Shown here piece after piece: positions 13,166-21,077 of a stretch of 25,588 bases of DNA (its first letter is position 1; each line of letters opens with the position of its first letter). The notes beneath the pieces are model-generated. The model searched no databases and was not told where the DNA came from. It saw only the letters and a program-made list of their open reading frames with translations. The DNA comes from Planctomycetaceae bacterium (GTDB taxonomy: Bacteria; Planctomycetota; Phycisphaerae; SM23-33): contig JAJFVE010000078.1 of assembly GCA_021371965.1 (NCBI GenBank), forward strand, positions 1-25,588, given 5' to 3'. A program made the translations under genes and the position numbers.

Positions 13166-15256
13166 GTGCCAAAGACCCTGACCGCGAAAATTCTCCAGGA
13201 CCACCTCGTCACGGGCAAGCTCATGCCCGGGTCCGAGATCGGCCTGCGCATTGACCAGACGCTCACCCAGGACGCCACCGGCACCACGGCCTTTCTGCTT
13301 CTGGAGGCGATGGACATTCCGCGCGTGCGGGCGGAACTGGCCGTCAGCTACGTCGATCACAACATGGCCCAGTTCGGCCCTGAGAACCACAACGACCATC
13401 TGTATTTGCAGTCGATCGCCGCCAAGATCGGGGCGTATTTCTCGCGGCCGGGCAATGGCATCTGCCATCAGGTTCACCTCGAGCGCTTCGGCCGGCCGGG
13501 CAAGACGCTGTTGGGCAGCGACAGCCACACGCCCACCGGCGGCGGACTGGGCATGCTCGCCATCGGCGCCGGCGGGCTGGATGTAGCCGTGGCGATGGGC
13601 GGCGGGGCGTTCTACACGCCCTGCCCGCGCGTGATCGGCGTGGAGCTACGCGGCAAGCTGCCGCCCTGGGTGGCGGCCAAGGACATCATCCTGCGCCTGC
13701 TGAGCATCCTGACGACGCGTGGCAACGTGAACTGCATCGTGGAATATTTTGGCGAGGGCGTTGCCTCGCTGCCCGTGCCGGCCAGGGCCACGTGCACCAA
13801 CATGGGCGCCGAACTGGGCGTGACGACCAGCGTCTTTCCCAGCGACGACCTGACGCGGCAGTTTCTGACCGCCCAAGGCCGCGGCGAGCACTACGCGCCC
13901 CTGGCGGCTGACGAAGGCGCCAAGTACGACCGCATCCAGAAACATCTGCACCTGGAGCGCGACGCGGCCACGATCCAGAACATCCAGCGATTCTGCACGG
14001 GCGTTGCCGTAGACGAGGCCGACACCTCTGGCGTCGCGCCGGTGAGCTTCGGCGGGATCGTGATCGATCTGGACGAGTTGGAACCGCTGGCGGCAGGGTC
14101 GCCCAGCCCGGATAACATCCTCACCATCGCGTCGCTGGTGGGCAAGCCTGTGCGGCAGGTGCTCATCGGCTCGTGCACCAACTCGAGCTTTCAGGACCTG
14201 ACGATGGCCGCGGCGCTGCTCAAGGGCAGGACCGTTCATCCGCTGGTCGAACTGGGCATCGCCCCCGGCAGCCGCCAGGTGCTGACGATGCTGGCCGAGA
14301 GCGGCGCGCTGGCCTCGCTGATTGCCGCGGGGGCTCGCATCCTTGAATCGGCGTGCGGGCCGTGCATCGGCCTGGGGTTCAGCCCCGCCGAGGGCGCCGT
14401 CAGCGTCCGCACATTCAACCGCAACTTCACTGGCCGCACCGGCACGAGCAACGACGAGGTGTACCTCGTCTCGCCCGAGACAGCGGTGGCCGCGGCGATT
14501 ACCGGCTGCCTGACCGACCCGCGCGAGCTGCCCAAGGTCGCCGGGGCGGCTCTGCCGGCAGTGCAGCCGCCCGAGAAGTTCCGCATCGACGATGGCATGA
14601 TCGTCCCGCCGGCCGCGCCGGGCGAGGCGGCGGCCGTCGAGGTCATTCGCGGCTCGACCATCGTGAAGCCGCCCTCCGGACAGCCGCTGGGCAACTCGAT
14701 GGAAAGCGTCGTGCTCATTAAGGTGGGCGACAAGATCACCACTGACCACATTATGCCGGCCGGGGCTCTGCTCAAGCACCGCTCGAACGTGCCCGAGTAC
14801 GCCAAGTATGTCTTTAACTGCTTCAACAAGGCGCCCGAGCAGACGTTTGCCCAGCGGGCGCTGGCGGCCAAAGAGCGTAACTTCGGCGGGATCATCGTCG
14901 CCGGGGCCAGCTACGGCCAAGGTTCGTCGCGCGAGCACGCGGCACTGTGCCCGATGTACCTGGGCGTGCGGGTCGTCATCGCCAAGAGCATCGAGCGAAT
15001 CCACCAGGCCAACTTGGTCAACTTCGGGATCTTGCCACTGACGTTCGCCGCCGAGGCGGCCTACGACGCCATTGCTGTCGGCGACAAGTTGATCGTCGAG
15101 GGGCTCGATCAGGCCATTGCCTTGCTCGAGAGCATCACGATCCACAACCGCACCCGCAACGCCGACATCATCTGCCGCGTGACGCTGGCGGCGCGCCAGC
15201 GGAAGATTCTCGCCGCCGGCGGCCTGCTGAACTACACCCGCCAGGGCGGGCAGTGA
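13166..15256 (+). CDS. acn: Aconitate hydratase (Aquifex-type, single chain)
   Basis: Aconitase interconverts citrate and isocitrate in the TCA cycle using a [4Fe-4S] cluster. The 696-residue protein carries the whole motif set: LGSDSHTPTGGG near 117-127, the cluster ligands Cys337 (IGSCTNS) and Cys397/Cys400 (ACGPC), TDHIMPAG, and YGQGSSREHAAL in the swivel domain. Both the large-subunit and small-subunit regions are fused in one chain. At 696 residues it is shorter than AcnA (~890), which fits the Aquifex/anaerobe-type branch. The start was set at GTG 13166 because AGGAG lies 6 nt upstream. The unrelated upstream gene ogt appears to be its only operon partner. Homoaconitase activity cannot be excluded from sequence. 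Confidence 0.93.
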   Translation: MPKTLTAKILQDHLVTGKLMPGSEIGLRIDQTLTQDATGTTAFLLLEAMDIPRVRAELAVSYVDHNMAQFGPENHNDHLYLQSIAAKIGAYFSRPGNGICHQVHLERFGRPGKTLLGSDSHTPTGGGLGMLAIGAGGLDVAVAMGGGAFYTPCPRVIGVELRGKLPPWVAAKDIILRLLSILTTRGNVNCIVEYFGEGVASLPVPARATCTNMGAELGVTTSVFPSDDLTRQFLTAQGRGEHYAPLAADEGAKYDRIQKHLHLERDAATIQNIQRFCTGVAVDEADTSGVAPVSFGGIVIDLDELEPLAAGSPSPDNILTIASLVGKPVRQVLIGSCTNSSFQDLTMAAALLKGRTVHPLVELGIAPGSRQVLTMLAESGALASLIAAGARILESACGPCIGLGFSPAEGAVSVRTFNRNFTGRTGTSNDEVYLVSPETAVAAAITGCLTDPRELPKVAGAALPAVQPPEKFRIDDGMIVPPAAPGEAAAVEVIRGSTIVKPPSGQPLGNSMESVVLIKVGDKITTDHIMPAGALLKHRSNVPEYAKYVFNCFNKAPEQTFAQRALAAKERNFGGIIVAGASYGQGSSREHAALCPMYLGVRVVIAKSIERIHQANLVNFGILPLTFAAEAAYDAIAVGDKLIVEGLDQAIALLESITIHNRTRNADIICRVTLAARQRKILAAGGLLNYTRQGGQ

Positions 15257-15322
15257 CGTTCGCCGCTTGCTGCCCCGCGACTCTCCCCCGCGAGGCTGAC
15301 AGGTGTTCAACGAGAGCGGTCC

Positions 15323-15352
15323 TTGAATGACTCGCTGCCGGGCGGTTACAAT
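15323..15352 (+). promoter_or_regulatory. Sigma70-like promoter of the duplicated-domain secreted protein gene
   Basis: TTGAAT (15323-15328), an 18-bp spacer and TACAAT (15347-15352). Transcription would start near 15359, giving a ~15-nt leader before ATG 15374 with a G-rich site in it. Confidence 0.42.
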
Positions 15353-15373
15353 CGCCTGACGGTGGGGACTGTA

Positions 15374-16588
15374 ATGAATGAGCCTCTAGAACATTCTTAT
15401 CCGCGTGCAGCGGCGGTGGCTGCGGTTGCGGCCATGTTGGCCGTGACGTGCGCGGCCTTTGCCGCGCCCCGCCCGACGAGCCGGCCCGCCAGACTCGGGT
15501 CCGGACGCCCCGACCACATGCGCACCCTGCCGGTGGCCGTGCCGGCGACGAACGAGGCGGTCGATCAGGATATGCTCAATGAGCAGCCGGCCGTGCCGCT
15601 GATCCGCGGGCGCGACGAAGCGATCCCGCCGGACGTGGCGCCGCGCGGGCTGCCCGAGGATGGCGAGCTGATGGAGAACCGCCTCTGCCGCTTGAGGCAG
15701 GATTCCAAGAGCGGCTGGGTGATGGTGGAATTTGTCGATGACGAGGGGCGTCCGGCGGGCTCGGCCAGTTGGGCTTTGCCCTGCGGACTGCTTGAGGAAA
15801 TGGAGCGGGAAGCCGCCCGGCACGACGCGGCGCTCTTTCGCGTCAGCGGCGAGTTTGCACTCTACGACAACCGCTCGTTCGTTATGATGACCAAGGCCTC
15901 GCTGCGGCCCAAGCTGCCGCCGCGCAAGAAGGCGGCCTCGCAGCCGGCCAGCGCTTCGGCGCCGACGCGTCCGTCGGTCGTGCCTGCCAGCCGCCCGGCA
16001 TACTTCGCCGTCACGCAGGGGGCGACTTCTGCGTCGGGCCCCGCCAGCGCCACGCAGCCGGCGACGGCTTCGGCGCCGGTGGCGCAGCCGGCGACAGAGC
16101 CCGCGTCGCGACCGGCTGCGGTCACCAGCGCGGCGACCTCGCGAGGGGCGATTCCCGAATCGCTTCCGGGCGTGACGGCTGAGGACGTGATGGCCGAGCT
16201 TCGCAAGGACGCGATCATGCGCCCGGTGGTGGAAGAGCCTCGCCCCACGACGCCCCAGGCCAACGAAGAGTCGGTGGCCCCGCTTCCGGCGGAGCAGACC
16301 ATCGAGTCGCTGCGCGGGGCGTACGTGGTGGATCGGTTGGCCGTGGTCATGCCCGCGGGCAAGCAGCGGTGGCTGCAGGTGCGGTTCGTCTCGGACAACA
16401 ACCTGCTCGAACCGCCGCTGCGGCTGCTCCCATGCCACCAGTTGCGCCGGGCGGAGTTGAAGATGGCCTCGGTGTACAAGGGGCGCACGGTGTACCTGAA
16501 GGTCTCCGGGCTGTTGACGTATTACAAGGGACAGCGGTTCCTCATGCTGCGAAAGGCGGTCGAGGAACCCAACATGGACCGTTTCTAG
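15374..16588 (+). CDS. Secreted protein with a duplicated ~78-residue domain
   Basis: The 404-residue product has a signal peptide (about 1-30, ending TCAAFAAP). Two copies of one domain, at about 99-175 and 316-395, share the pattern W(V/L)xVxFVxD, then LPC, then VSGxxxxYxxxxFxMxxKA. They are joined by ~120 residues rich in Ala, Ser, Pro and Thr with PAS/PAT-type repeats, a flexible linker suited to the periplasm. I recognise no named family for the domain; a beta-barrel-like fold is only a guess. ATG 15374 is preferred over the upstream in-frame ATG at 15323 because the signal peptide then sits at the N-terminus and the promoter lies before it. It ends 9 nt before the BatA-domain gene and is probably co-transcribed. 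Confidence 0.75.
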   Translation: MNEPLEHSYPRAAAVAAVAAMLAVTCAAFAAPRPTSRPARLGSGRPDHMRTLPVAVPATNEAVDQDMLNEQPAVPLIRGRDEAIPPDVAPRGLPEDGELMENRLCRLRQDSKSGWVMVEFVDDEGRPAGSASWALPCGLLEEMEREAARHDAALFRVSGEFALYDNRSFVMMTKASLRPKLPPRKKAASQPASASAPTRPSVVPASRPAYFAVTQGATSASGPASATQPATASAPVAQPATEPASRPAAVTSAATSRGAIPESLPGVTAEDVMAELRKDAIMRPVVEEPRPTTPQANEESVAPLPAEQTIESLRGAYVVDRLAVVMPAGKQRWLQVRFVSDNNLLEPPLRLLPCHQLRRAELKMASVYKGRTVYLKVSGLLTYYKGQRFLMLRKAVEEPNMDRF

Positions 16589-16597
16589 GTTCCTCGC

Positions 16598-18313
16598 ATG
16601 ACATTTCTTTGGCCCGTATCGCTGGTGGCGCTGGTGGCGGTGGCCGCCGCGGCGGCCTGGGCGCTGTTGCGCCCGGCGCGCCGCCAGATCGTGGCCCCAA
16701 GCGTGACGCTGTGGCAGGAGGCCGCCAAAACACTGGGCGGCGGGTCGCGCACCCGGCGGAAGGTCGGCACCGCGTGGGTGCTGCTGCTGATCGGGTCGGC
16801 CGCGGCGGTGCTGGCGATGGCGCGACCGGTCTTGCGGGGTCGAGCCCCGGCGCGGCACGTGGCGATTGCGATTTTGCCCACGGCCGAACTGGGCGACCAG
16901 CCCGAACTGGATTCGCTGCGCCGCGCCGCGGGCGCGCTGCTGGACCGCTTGGGCGAAGCTGACCGCATGCAGGTCGTCTTGCCCGAAATCCTTGGCGGGG
17001 CATCGAAGTGGATGAGCCCCTCGCAGGCGCGAGAGTTGGTCGCCCGCGTGCCGCTCCTGGCGGCGCGGGAGGACCAGCTGCGCCTGCCTCCGGCCGACGA
17101 GGCGGCGCAGCATGTCTATCGCTTCGCTCCCGGCCCAACGGCGACTGGCGGGGGCCCGCGAATCACGACTATCGCGATTCCCGGCGATCTGCCGGCGGTG
17201 ACCGTTGACGCCCTCGGCGCAGAGCCCGTCGAGGGCGGAATCCAGGTGTTCGTCGCCCTGCGAAACCAGACGTCCGCTCCGCAGGCGGTGACGGTGACGC
17301 TTTCCGATGCGGCCGGCAAGAACGCCCACATCGAGCGGACGACGCTGGCCGCGGCGGCGCGGGGGGCGCTGGTCGTGACGTGCCCGGCGTGGGAGGGCGT
17401 GCGTGCGGAGTTGACCACGGCGGCTGGACCGCTGCGGGGGATGGGAGCGTCGGCGTATCTTGCGGCCCGCAAGGGCGTTCGGCGGCGCGTGGCGATCGTC
17501 GGCGACGATTCGCCGCTGATCCGCCGCTACGTGGGCATCGACGAATCACTTGAGCTGGTGGGCGAGGCGGCGCAGGCTGATATCGTCATCGCCAACCGTC
17601 TCGCGGCCCCGGCGGGCAAGCCTGCGCTGGTGATCGATTCACCCCAGCCGCCCCCGGCGTGGCAGCGAGGCGGCTCGCTTGAGAACATCGACCTGGGCAA
17701 AGGCTCGTCGGCCGACGACGACCCGGTCATGGCGCATGTCTCGCTGGCGGGGGTGGCCGTGCGGCGCGTCACCGCGTGGGTCAAGGCCGACGAGGCCTCC
17801 GGCGGTGCGGCGCTGGCCTCATATAATGATGGTGCGCTGATCGTGCGGAATGCTCCGCAGGATGGCGCCGGGCTGCGGCGGGTGTACGTGGCGTTCGCGC
17901 TGGAGCCGACCAACACGAACTTCGGCGCCACGGCGGCGTTCGTGGTCTTCATGGCAAACGCGATGCGATGGCTGGGCGGCGAGGGCAATGGATCTCTCTC
18001 GTACGCATGCACCAGCGGCCTTGATGCCCCGCACGCGAGGTGGACGGCGCTGGCCGGCGGCGGACCGGAGCAATCGCCGCTGCCTTGGCCGGGGCTGTAT
18101 CGCGACAAGACCGGCTCGCTCCAGGCCGTGTGCCTGCTGGGCCTTCGCGGCGGCAGGGAGGGGGGCGATCCGGTGGCCGCAGCTCGGGCGGCACCGCTAC
18201 CCCAGGCCGTGGCATCGCAACAGCAGCGCGAGCTGTGGCCGCTGGCGGCGATGGCCGCGATGGCGTGCTGGCTGGCCGGATGGCTCATGCGGCAGCGCCT
18301 GCTGGGTGAATGA
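16598..18313 (+). CDS. BatA-domain (aerotolerance-regulator N-terminal) membrane protein
   Basis: The 571-residue product starts with the BatA N-terminal pattern: TFLWPVSLVALVAV, a membrane helix, then RPARRQIVAPSVTLWQ and a second helix at about 57-78 ending ARPVLRG. A large extracytoplasmic part follows (about 85-540), and a final membrane helix (about 548-566) precedes a short basic tail. Bat proteins are linked to stress tolerance and to MoxR/VWA systems. The von Willebrand metal site (DxSxS) expected in BatA proper is not seen; AIAILPTAELG sits roughly where it would be. No moxR, DUF58 or other bat gene is nearby. It begins 9 nt after the preceding secreted protein gene. Confidence 0.75.
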   Translation: MTFLWPVSLVALVAVAAAAAWALLRPARRQIVAPSVTLWQEAAKTLGGGSRTRRKVGTAWVLLLIGSAAAVLAMARPVLRGRAPARHVAIAILPTAELGDQPELDSLRRAAGALLDRLGEADRMQVVLPEILGGASKWMSPSQARELVARVPLLAAREDQLRLPPADEAAQHVYRFAPGPTATGGGPRITTIAIPGDLPAVTVDALGAEPVEGGIQVFVALRNQTSAPQAVTVTLSDAAGKNAHIERTTLAAAARGALVVTCPAWEGVRAELTTAAGPLRGMGASAYLAARKGVRRRVAIVGDDSPLIRRYVGIDESLELVGEAAQADIVIANRLAAPAGKPALVIDSPQPPPAWQRGGSLENIDLGKGSSADDDPVMAHVSLAGVAVRRVTAWVKADEASGGAALASYNDGALIVRNAPQDGAGLRRVYVAFALEPTNTNFGATAAFVVFMANAMRWLGGEGNGSLSYACTSGLDAPHARWTALAGGGPEQSPLPWPGLYRDKTGSLQAVCLLGLRGGREGGDPVAAARAAPLPQAVASQQQRELWPLAAMAAMACWLAGWLMRQRLLGE

Positions 18314-18320
18314 ATCTTGC

Positions 18321-18460
18321 GGGGAAAGTCGCGGCGGAGGCACTGAATGAAGAAGGCATTCGCTGTTTGAATGATTTCTTCATTTCGGGCCACGGGCAAG
18401 TAGCCATCAAGGCCAAACAACGCCTTTGATAGATACGTGTCCTCTGCCGCGACTTTCCCC
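18321..18460. other. Long-stem structured element enclosing two hairpins
   Basis: Arms at 18321-18340 and 18441-18460 pair over 20 bp with a single G-T pair (18336/18445), which is a G-U wobble if transcribed on the plus strand. Inside lie two hairpins. One pairs 18345-18355 with 18375-18385 and then, after one mismatch, CATTC with GAATG around a 7-nt loop. The other pairs 18406-18413 with 18422-18430, with one bulge, around an 8-nt loop. It fills most of the 173-nt gap between the BatA-domain gene and amrS. It may be a structured RNA leader of amrS, a terminator, or a miniature inverted-repeat element. No flanking target duplication is apparent and only one copy is present. Confidence 0.6.
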
Positions 18461-18486
18461 TCCCTGACCGTTTACAGGAGAAAAGC

Positions 18487-19509
18487 ATGGCCGAGCACGA
18501 CGCCATGATCTGGGAAGCCCTTGACGGGCAGAAGGTGCGATGCAACCTTTGCGGGCACCGATGCGTCATCGCCGCGGGCAAGTACGGTATCTGTCGCGTG
18601 CGAGAGAACGTGGCCGGCGTGCTCAAGTCGCTCAATTACGGCGCGCTGGTGGCTGTCAACGTCGATCCGATCGAGAAGAAGCCGCTCTTCCATTTTCTGC
18701 CGGGTTCGCAGAGCCTGTCGGTGGCGGCCCCGGGGTGCAACTTCCAGTGCGCGTTCTGCCAGAACTGGCAGATCTCGCAGTCGCCGCGAGAGGGCGGGAG
18801 CATCGGCGGCCAGGCGACCGAGCCGGCCCAGATCGTCTCGGCCGCCAAGAGCTACGGCTGCGCGTCGATCAGCTACACGTACACGGAGCCGACGGTGTTT
18901 TTCGAACTGGCATACGATACGGCCGTGCTGGCCAGGGCGGCGGGGATCGGCAACTGCTTCGTCTCGAACGGCTACCTCACGCCGCTGGCGGTGGAAAAGA
19001 TTGCCCCATACCTCGACGCGATCAATGTGGACCTCAAGGCCTTCCGCGACGAGACGTACCAGCGCGTGATGAAGGCCCGCCTGGCGCCGGTGCTCGAAGG
19101 CATCGAGGCGCTGATGGCCGCCGGCGTGTGGGTCGAGGTCACCACGCTGGTGGTGCCGGGCATGAACGATTCGGCTCAAGAGCTGACCGACATCGCCGGT
19201 TACATCAGCGGCAAGCTGGGAAGGCACGTACCCTGGCACGTCTCTCGGTTCCACGGCGATTTCAAGATGTCCGCCGCGGCCGCCACGCCGGTGGAGACGC
19301 TGGAGATGGCGCTCAAGATCGGGTCGGACGCCGGGCTGAAGTACGTCTACTGCGGCAACGTTCCCGGCCACAGCGGCGAGGATACGCACTGCCCGTCATG
19401 CGGCAAGAGCGTCATCGAGCGGGTGGGCTTTCGCGTGCGAAGCAATACCGTTGCCGATGGCAAATGCGGCCATTGCGGGCAGGCAATAGAGGGAATCTGG
19501 ACGCTCTGA
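18487..19509 (+). CDS. amrS: AmmeMemoRadiSam system radical SAM enzyme
   Basis: The 340-residue protein carries the radical SAM motif CNFQCAFC (Cys84, Cys88, Cys91) and the typical AmrS context: a Cys-rich N-terminus (C19, C22, C26, C36) before GICRVRENVAG, YGALVAVNVDPIEKKPLFHFLPG, YTYTEPTVFFE, and VPWHVSRFHGDFKM. The C-terminus has two CxxC pairs (CPSCG and CGHCG), a zinc-ribbon-like end. The family normally travels with AMMECR1 and Memo proteins and is predicted to modify an unknown substrate; neither partner is in this window. The resemblance to pyruvate formate-lyase activases is general to the superfamily. ATG 18487 follows AGGAGAAAAGC, a clear ribosome-binding site, 26 nt after the structured element ends. 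Confidence 0.93.
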   Translation: MAEHDAMIWEALDGQKVRCNLCGHRCVIAAGKYGICRVRENVAGVLKSLNYGALVAVNVDPIEKKPLFHFLPGSQSLSVAAPGCNFQCAFCQNWQISQSPREGGSIGGQATEPAQIVSAAKSYGCASISYTYTEPTVFFELAYDTAVLARAAGIGNCFVSNGYLTPLAVEKIAPYLDAINVDLKAFRDETYQRVMKARLAPVLEGIEALMAAGVWVEVTTLVVPGMNDSAQELTDIAGYISGKLGRHVPWHVSRFHGDFKMSAAAATPVETLEMALKIGSDAGLKYVYCGNVPGHSGEDTHCPSCGKSVIERVGFRVRSNTVADGKCGHCGQAIEGIWTL

Positions 19510-19532
19510 CCGTGGGCACAAGCCCTCCAGAG

Positions 19533-19552
19533 TGTGCTTTGATGCAAGCACA
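19533..19552. terminator. 7-bp hairpin after amrS
   Basis: TGTGCTT (19533-19539) pairs exactly with AAGCACA (19546-19552) around a 6-nt loop, 23 nt after the amrS stop. It also lies after the stop of the small basic protein on the other strand, so it could serve both. No T-run follows. Confidence 0.4.
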
Positions 19553-19571
19553 GCCTGAAAGGCCCTGTGGT

Positions 19572-19649
19572 TTATCGGCCCTTGCGACGATTGCGGCGTT
19601 CGCGGCGTTTCTTGGAACCGATTTTTCTGCGGCGTCGGGGCTTGGGCAT
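19572..19649 (-). CDS. 25-residue, extremely basic protein, possibly ribosomal
   Basis: On the minus strand an ATG at 19649 opens a 25-codon frame ending in TAA. The product starts MPKPRRRRKIGSKK and contains about 16 Arg/Lys residues, resembling the tiny Arg/Lys-rich ribosome-associated proteins such as the AURKAIP1/COX24 type or bTHX. A GAGAAAGT just before the ATG is a modest ribosome-binding site. It lies in the 349-bp gap between amrS and dprA, which otherwise holds only two hairpins, and no other frame there looks coding. The composition could also arise by chance in GC-rich sequence, so this is a candidate. Confidence 0.5.
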   Translation of the reverse strand: MPKPRRRRKIGSKKRRERRNRRKGR

Positions 19650-19827
19650 ACTTTCTCACAAGGCTCGCTATCCGCCGGGGATGTACCACGGCGGGGTCCA
19701 ATCTTCGTTTCAGGGCAGGCATCTTAACCCAAGCCCGCCATATTGGCAACCCAAAGCCCGCCGCACAAGAATTTTTCGTACCGGGGGATTGCAGTTGAAG
19801 CCTCGCGCCCGGCGATAGAAAATGCTC

Positions 19828-19846
19828 CCACACGATTCCCGTGTGG
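19828..19846 (+). promoter_or_regulatory. Perfect 7-bp hairpin in the dprA leader
   Basis: CCACACG (19828-19834) pairs with CGTGTGG (19840-19846) around a 5-nt loop, ending 12 nt before ATG 19859. The G-rich ribosome-binding site lies just after it. It could modulate dprA translation; no regulator is implied by the sequence. Confidence 0.35.
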
Positions 19847-19858
19847 AATGGGGCGACA

Positions 19859-20983
19859 ATGGTCCATGACGAACATGTACGAGAGTACCTCAGGCTGTGG
19901 CTGGCCGAGGGCGTGGGTTCCGTCACGTTCCGGCGGATCGTCGAGAAGTTCGGCAGCGCCGCGGAGGCCGCTGCGGCTTCGCCACACATGCTGCAACAGG
20001 TCGAAGGCGTCGGCCCCAAAACCGCCGACGCCATCCGCTCCGTGCGCGACGAGGACGCGGAAAGCGAAATCGCCGAGGCCGACCGTGTCGGCGCGACGAT
20101 CCTGACCGACCTGTCGCCGCAGTACCCGACCGCGCTCAAAAACATCTACGACTACCCAGCCGTGCTGTACGTGCTGGGGCGGCTGGACCCCACTGACGCG
20201 CTGGCGATAGGCCTGGTCGGCTCGCGGCGGTGCACGCACTACGGCATGGAGCAGGCCGGGCGCTTCGGGCAGCTTCTTGCCCGCGCCGGGTTCACCGTCG
20301 TCAGCGGCGGGGCCCGTGGGATCGACACCGCCGGCCACCGCGGGGCGATCTCAGTCCAGGGACGCACCGTGGCGGTCATGGGCTGCGGGCTCAGCGGCAT
20401 GTACCCGCCGGAGAACGTGTCGCTCTTTCACCAGATTGTCGAAGGCGGCCACGGGGCGATTGTCAGCGAACTGCCGATGCGCACGGCCGTGCTTCCAGGC
20501 AACTTCCCCACGCGTAACCGCATCATCAGCGGGATGTCGCTGGGCGTGCTGGTAGTCGAGGCCTCTCGCCGCAGCGGTTCGCTGATCACCGCCCGCGAAG
20601 CCGCCGAGCAAGGCCGCGAAGTCTTCGCCATCCCCGGCCCGGTCAGTTCGCCCCTGAGCCAGGGCGCCAACGACCTGATCCGCAGCGGGGCGATCCTGGT
20701 GCAGAACCTGGACGACATCCTGGAACACCTCGGCCAGGTCGGTGCAAAGATGGCCCCGGAAGAAACGCCCGTCCCGGCCATCCCGCCAAACCTCAACCCG
20801 ACCGAATCGACGCTGCACGCGCTGCTGACCAAAGGCCCGCTCTCGCTGGACGACCTGGTGCGTCAAAGCAAACTCCCCAGCGCCGCTGTGACGGCGGCCA
20901 TGACCATGCTGGTCCTCAAGAGCGCGGTGTCGCAACAGGCAGGGAATATGTTTGCTCTAAAGAGAGTAGCCGGTAGCCCGTAG
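19859..20983 (+). CDS. dprA: DNA-processing protein DprA
   Basis: DprA binds incoming single-stranded DNA and loads RecA during natural transformation. The 374-residue protein has an N-terminal helix-hairpin-helix region (MLQQVEGVGPKTADAI), the central Rossmann domain with GLVGSRRCTHYG, VVSGGARGIDTAGHRGA, VAVMGCGL, FPTRNRIISGMS and RRSGSLITAREAAEQGREVFAIPG, and a C-terminal winged-helix domain (about 320-370). ATG 19859 with GGGGCGACA before it is preferred to the GTG at 19841, which lies inside a leader hairpin. The last five or six codons (VAGSP) run into the GTAGCC heptamer array, so the C-terminal end is repeat-derived. Other competence genes are not in the window. Confidence 0.95.
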   Translation: MVHDEHVREYLRLWLAEGVGSVTFRRIVEKFGSAAEAAAASPHMLQQVEGVGPKTADAIRSVRDEDAESEIAEADRVGATILTDLSPQYPTALKNIYDYPAVLYVLGRLDPTDALAIGLVGSRRCTHYGMEQAGRFGQLLARAGFTVVSGGARGIDTAGHRGAISVQGRTVAVMGCGLSGMYPPENVSLFHQIVEGGHGAIVSELPMRTAVLPGNFPTRNRIISGMSLGVLVVEASRRSGSLITAREAAEQGREVFAIPGPVSSPLSQGANDLIRSGAILVQNLDDILEHLGQVGAKMAPEETPVPAIPPNLNPTESTLHALLTKGPLSLDDLVRQSKLPSAAVTAAMTMLVLKSAVSQQAGNMFALKRVAGSP

Positions 20984-21072
20984 CCAGTAGCCAGTAGCCC
21001 GTGCTACGCGGAGGCGCAAGAGACAGGACTTTCATGTCTTCACGGGCTACGGGCTACCGACTACCGGCTACT
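20965..21072. repeat. Heptanucleotide GTAGCCN array with an inverted counterpart
   Basis: Five tandem GTAGCCN heptamers (20966-21000) are followed by GTGCTAC. After a 35-nt centre containing AGACA/TGTCT, four heptamers of the opposite sense follow (21043-21070, cGGGCTA type). The two arrays can pair into a long imperfect hairpin between the convergent dprA and pheS ends, a plausible bidirectional terminator. Tandem heptamers are prone to copy-number change. Confidence 0.7.
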
Positions 21073-21077
21073 GCTTG

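Noticed and set aside
13646..15310. 554-codon minus-strand frame
   Set aside because: It is antisense to the aconitase gene, whose cluster cysteines and active-site motifs are complete.
15386..17329. 647-codon open frame on the minus strand
   Set aside because: Its translation is Arg/His-rich with no motif, and it lies opposite the signal-peptide protein and the BatA-domain protein.
18321..18460. tRNA or known riboswitch
   Set aside because: The fold lacks a tRNA acceptor and T-loop consensus, and I could not match any riboswitch core by eye.
18540..19727. 395-codon plus-strand frame overlapping amrS
   Set aside because: It is an out-of-frame reading of amrS; the radical SAM motif is only in the amrS frame.
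20966..21070. Possible CRISPR array
   Set aside because: The repeat unit is 7 bp with no spacers of regular length and the second half is inverted, so it is a simple tandem/inverted repeat.
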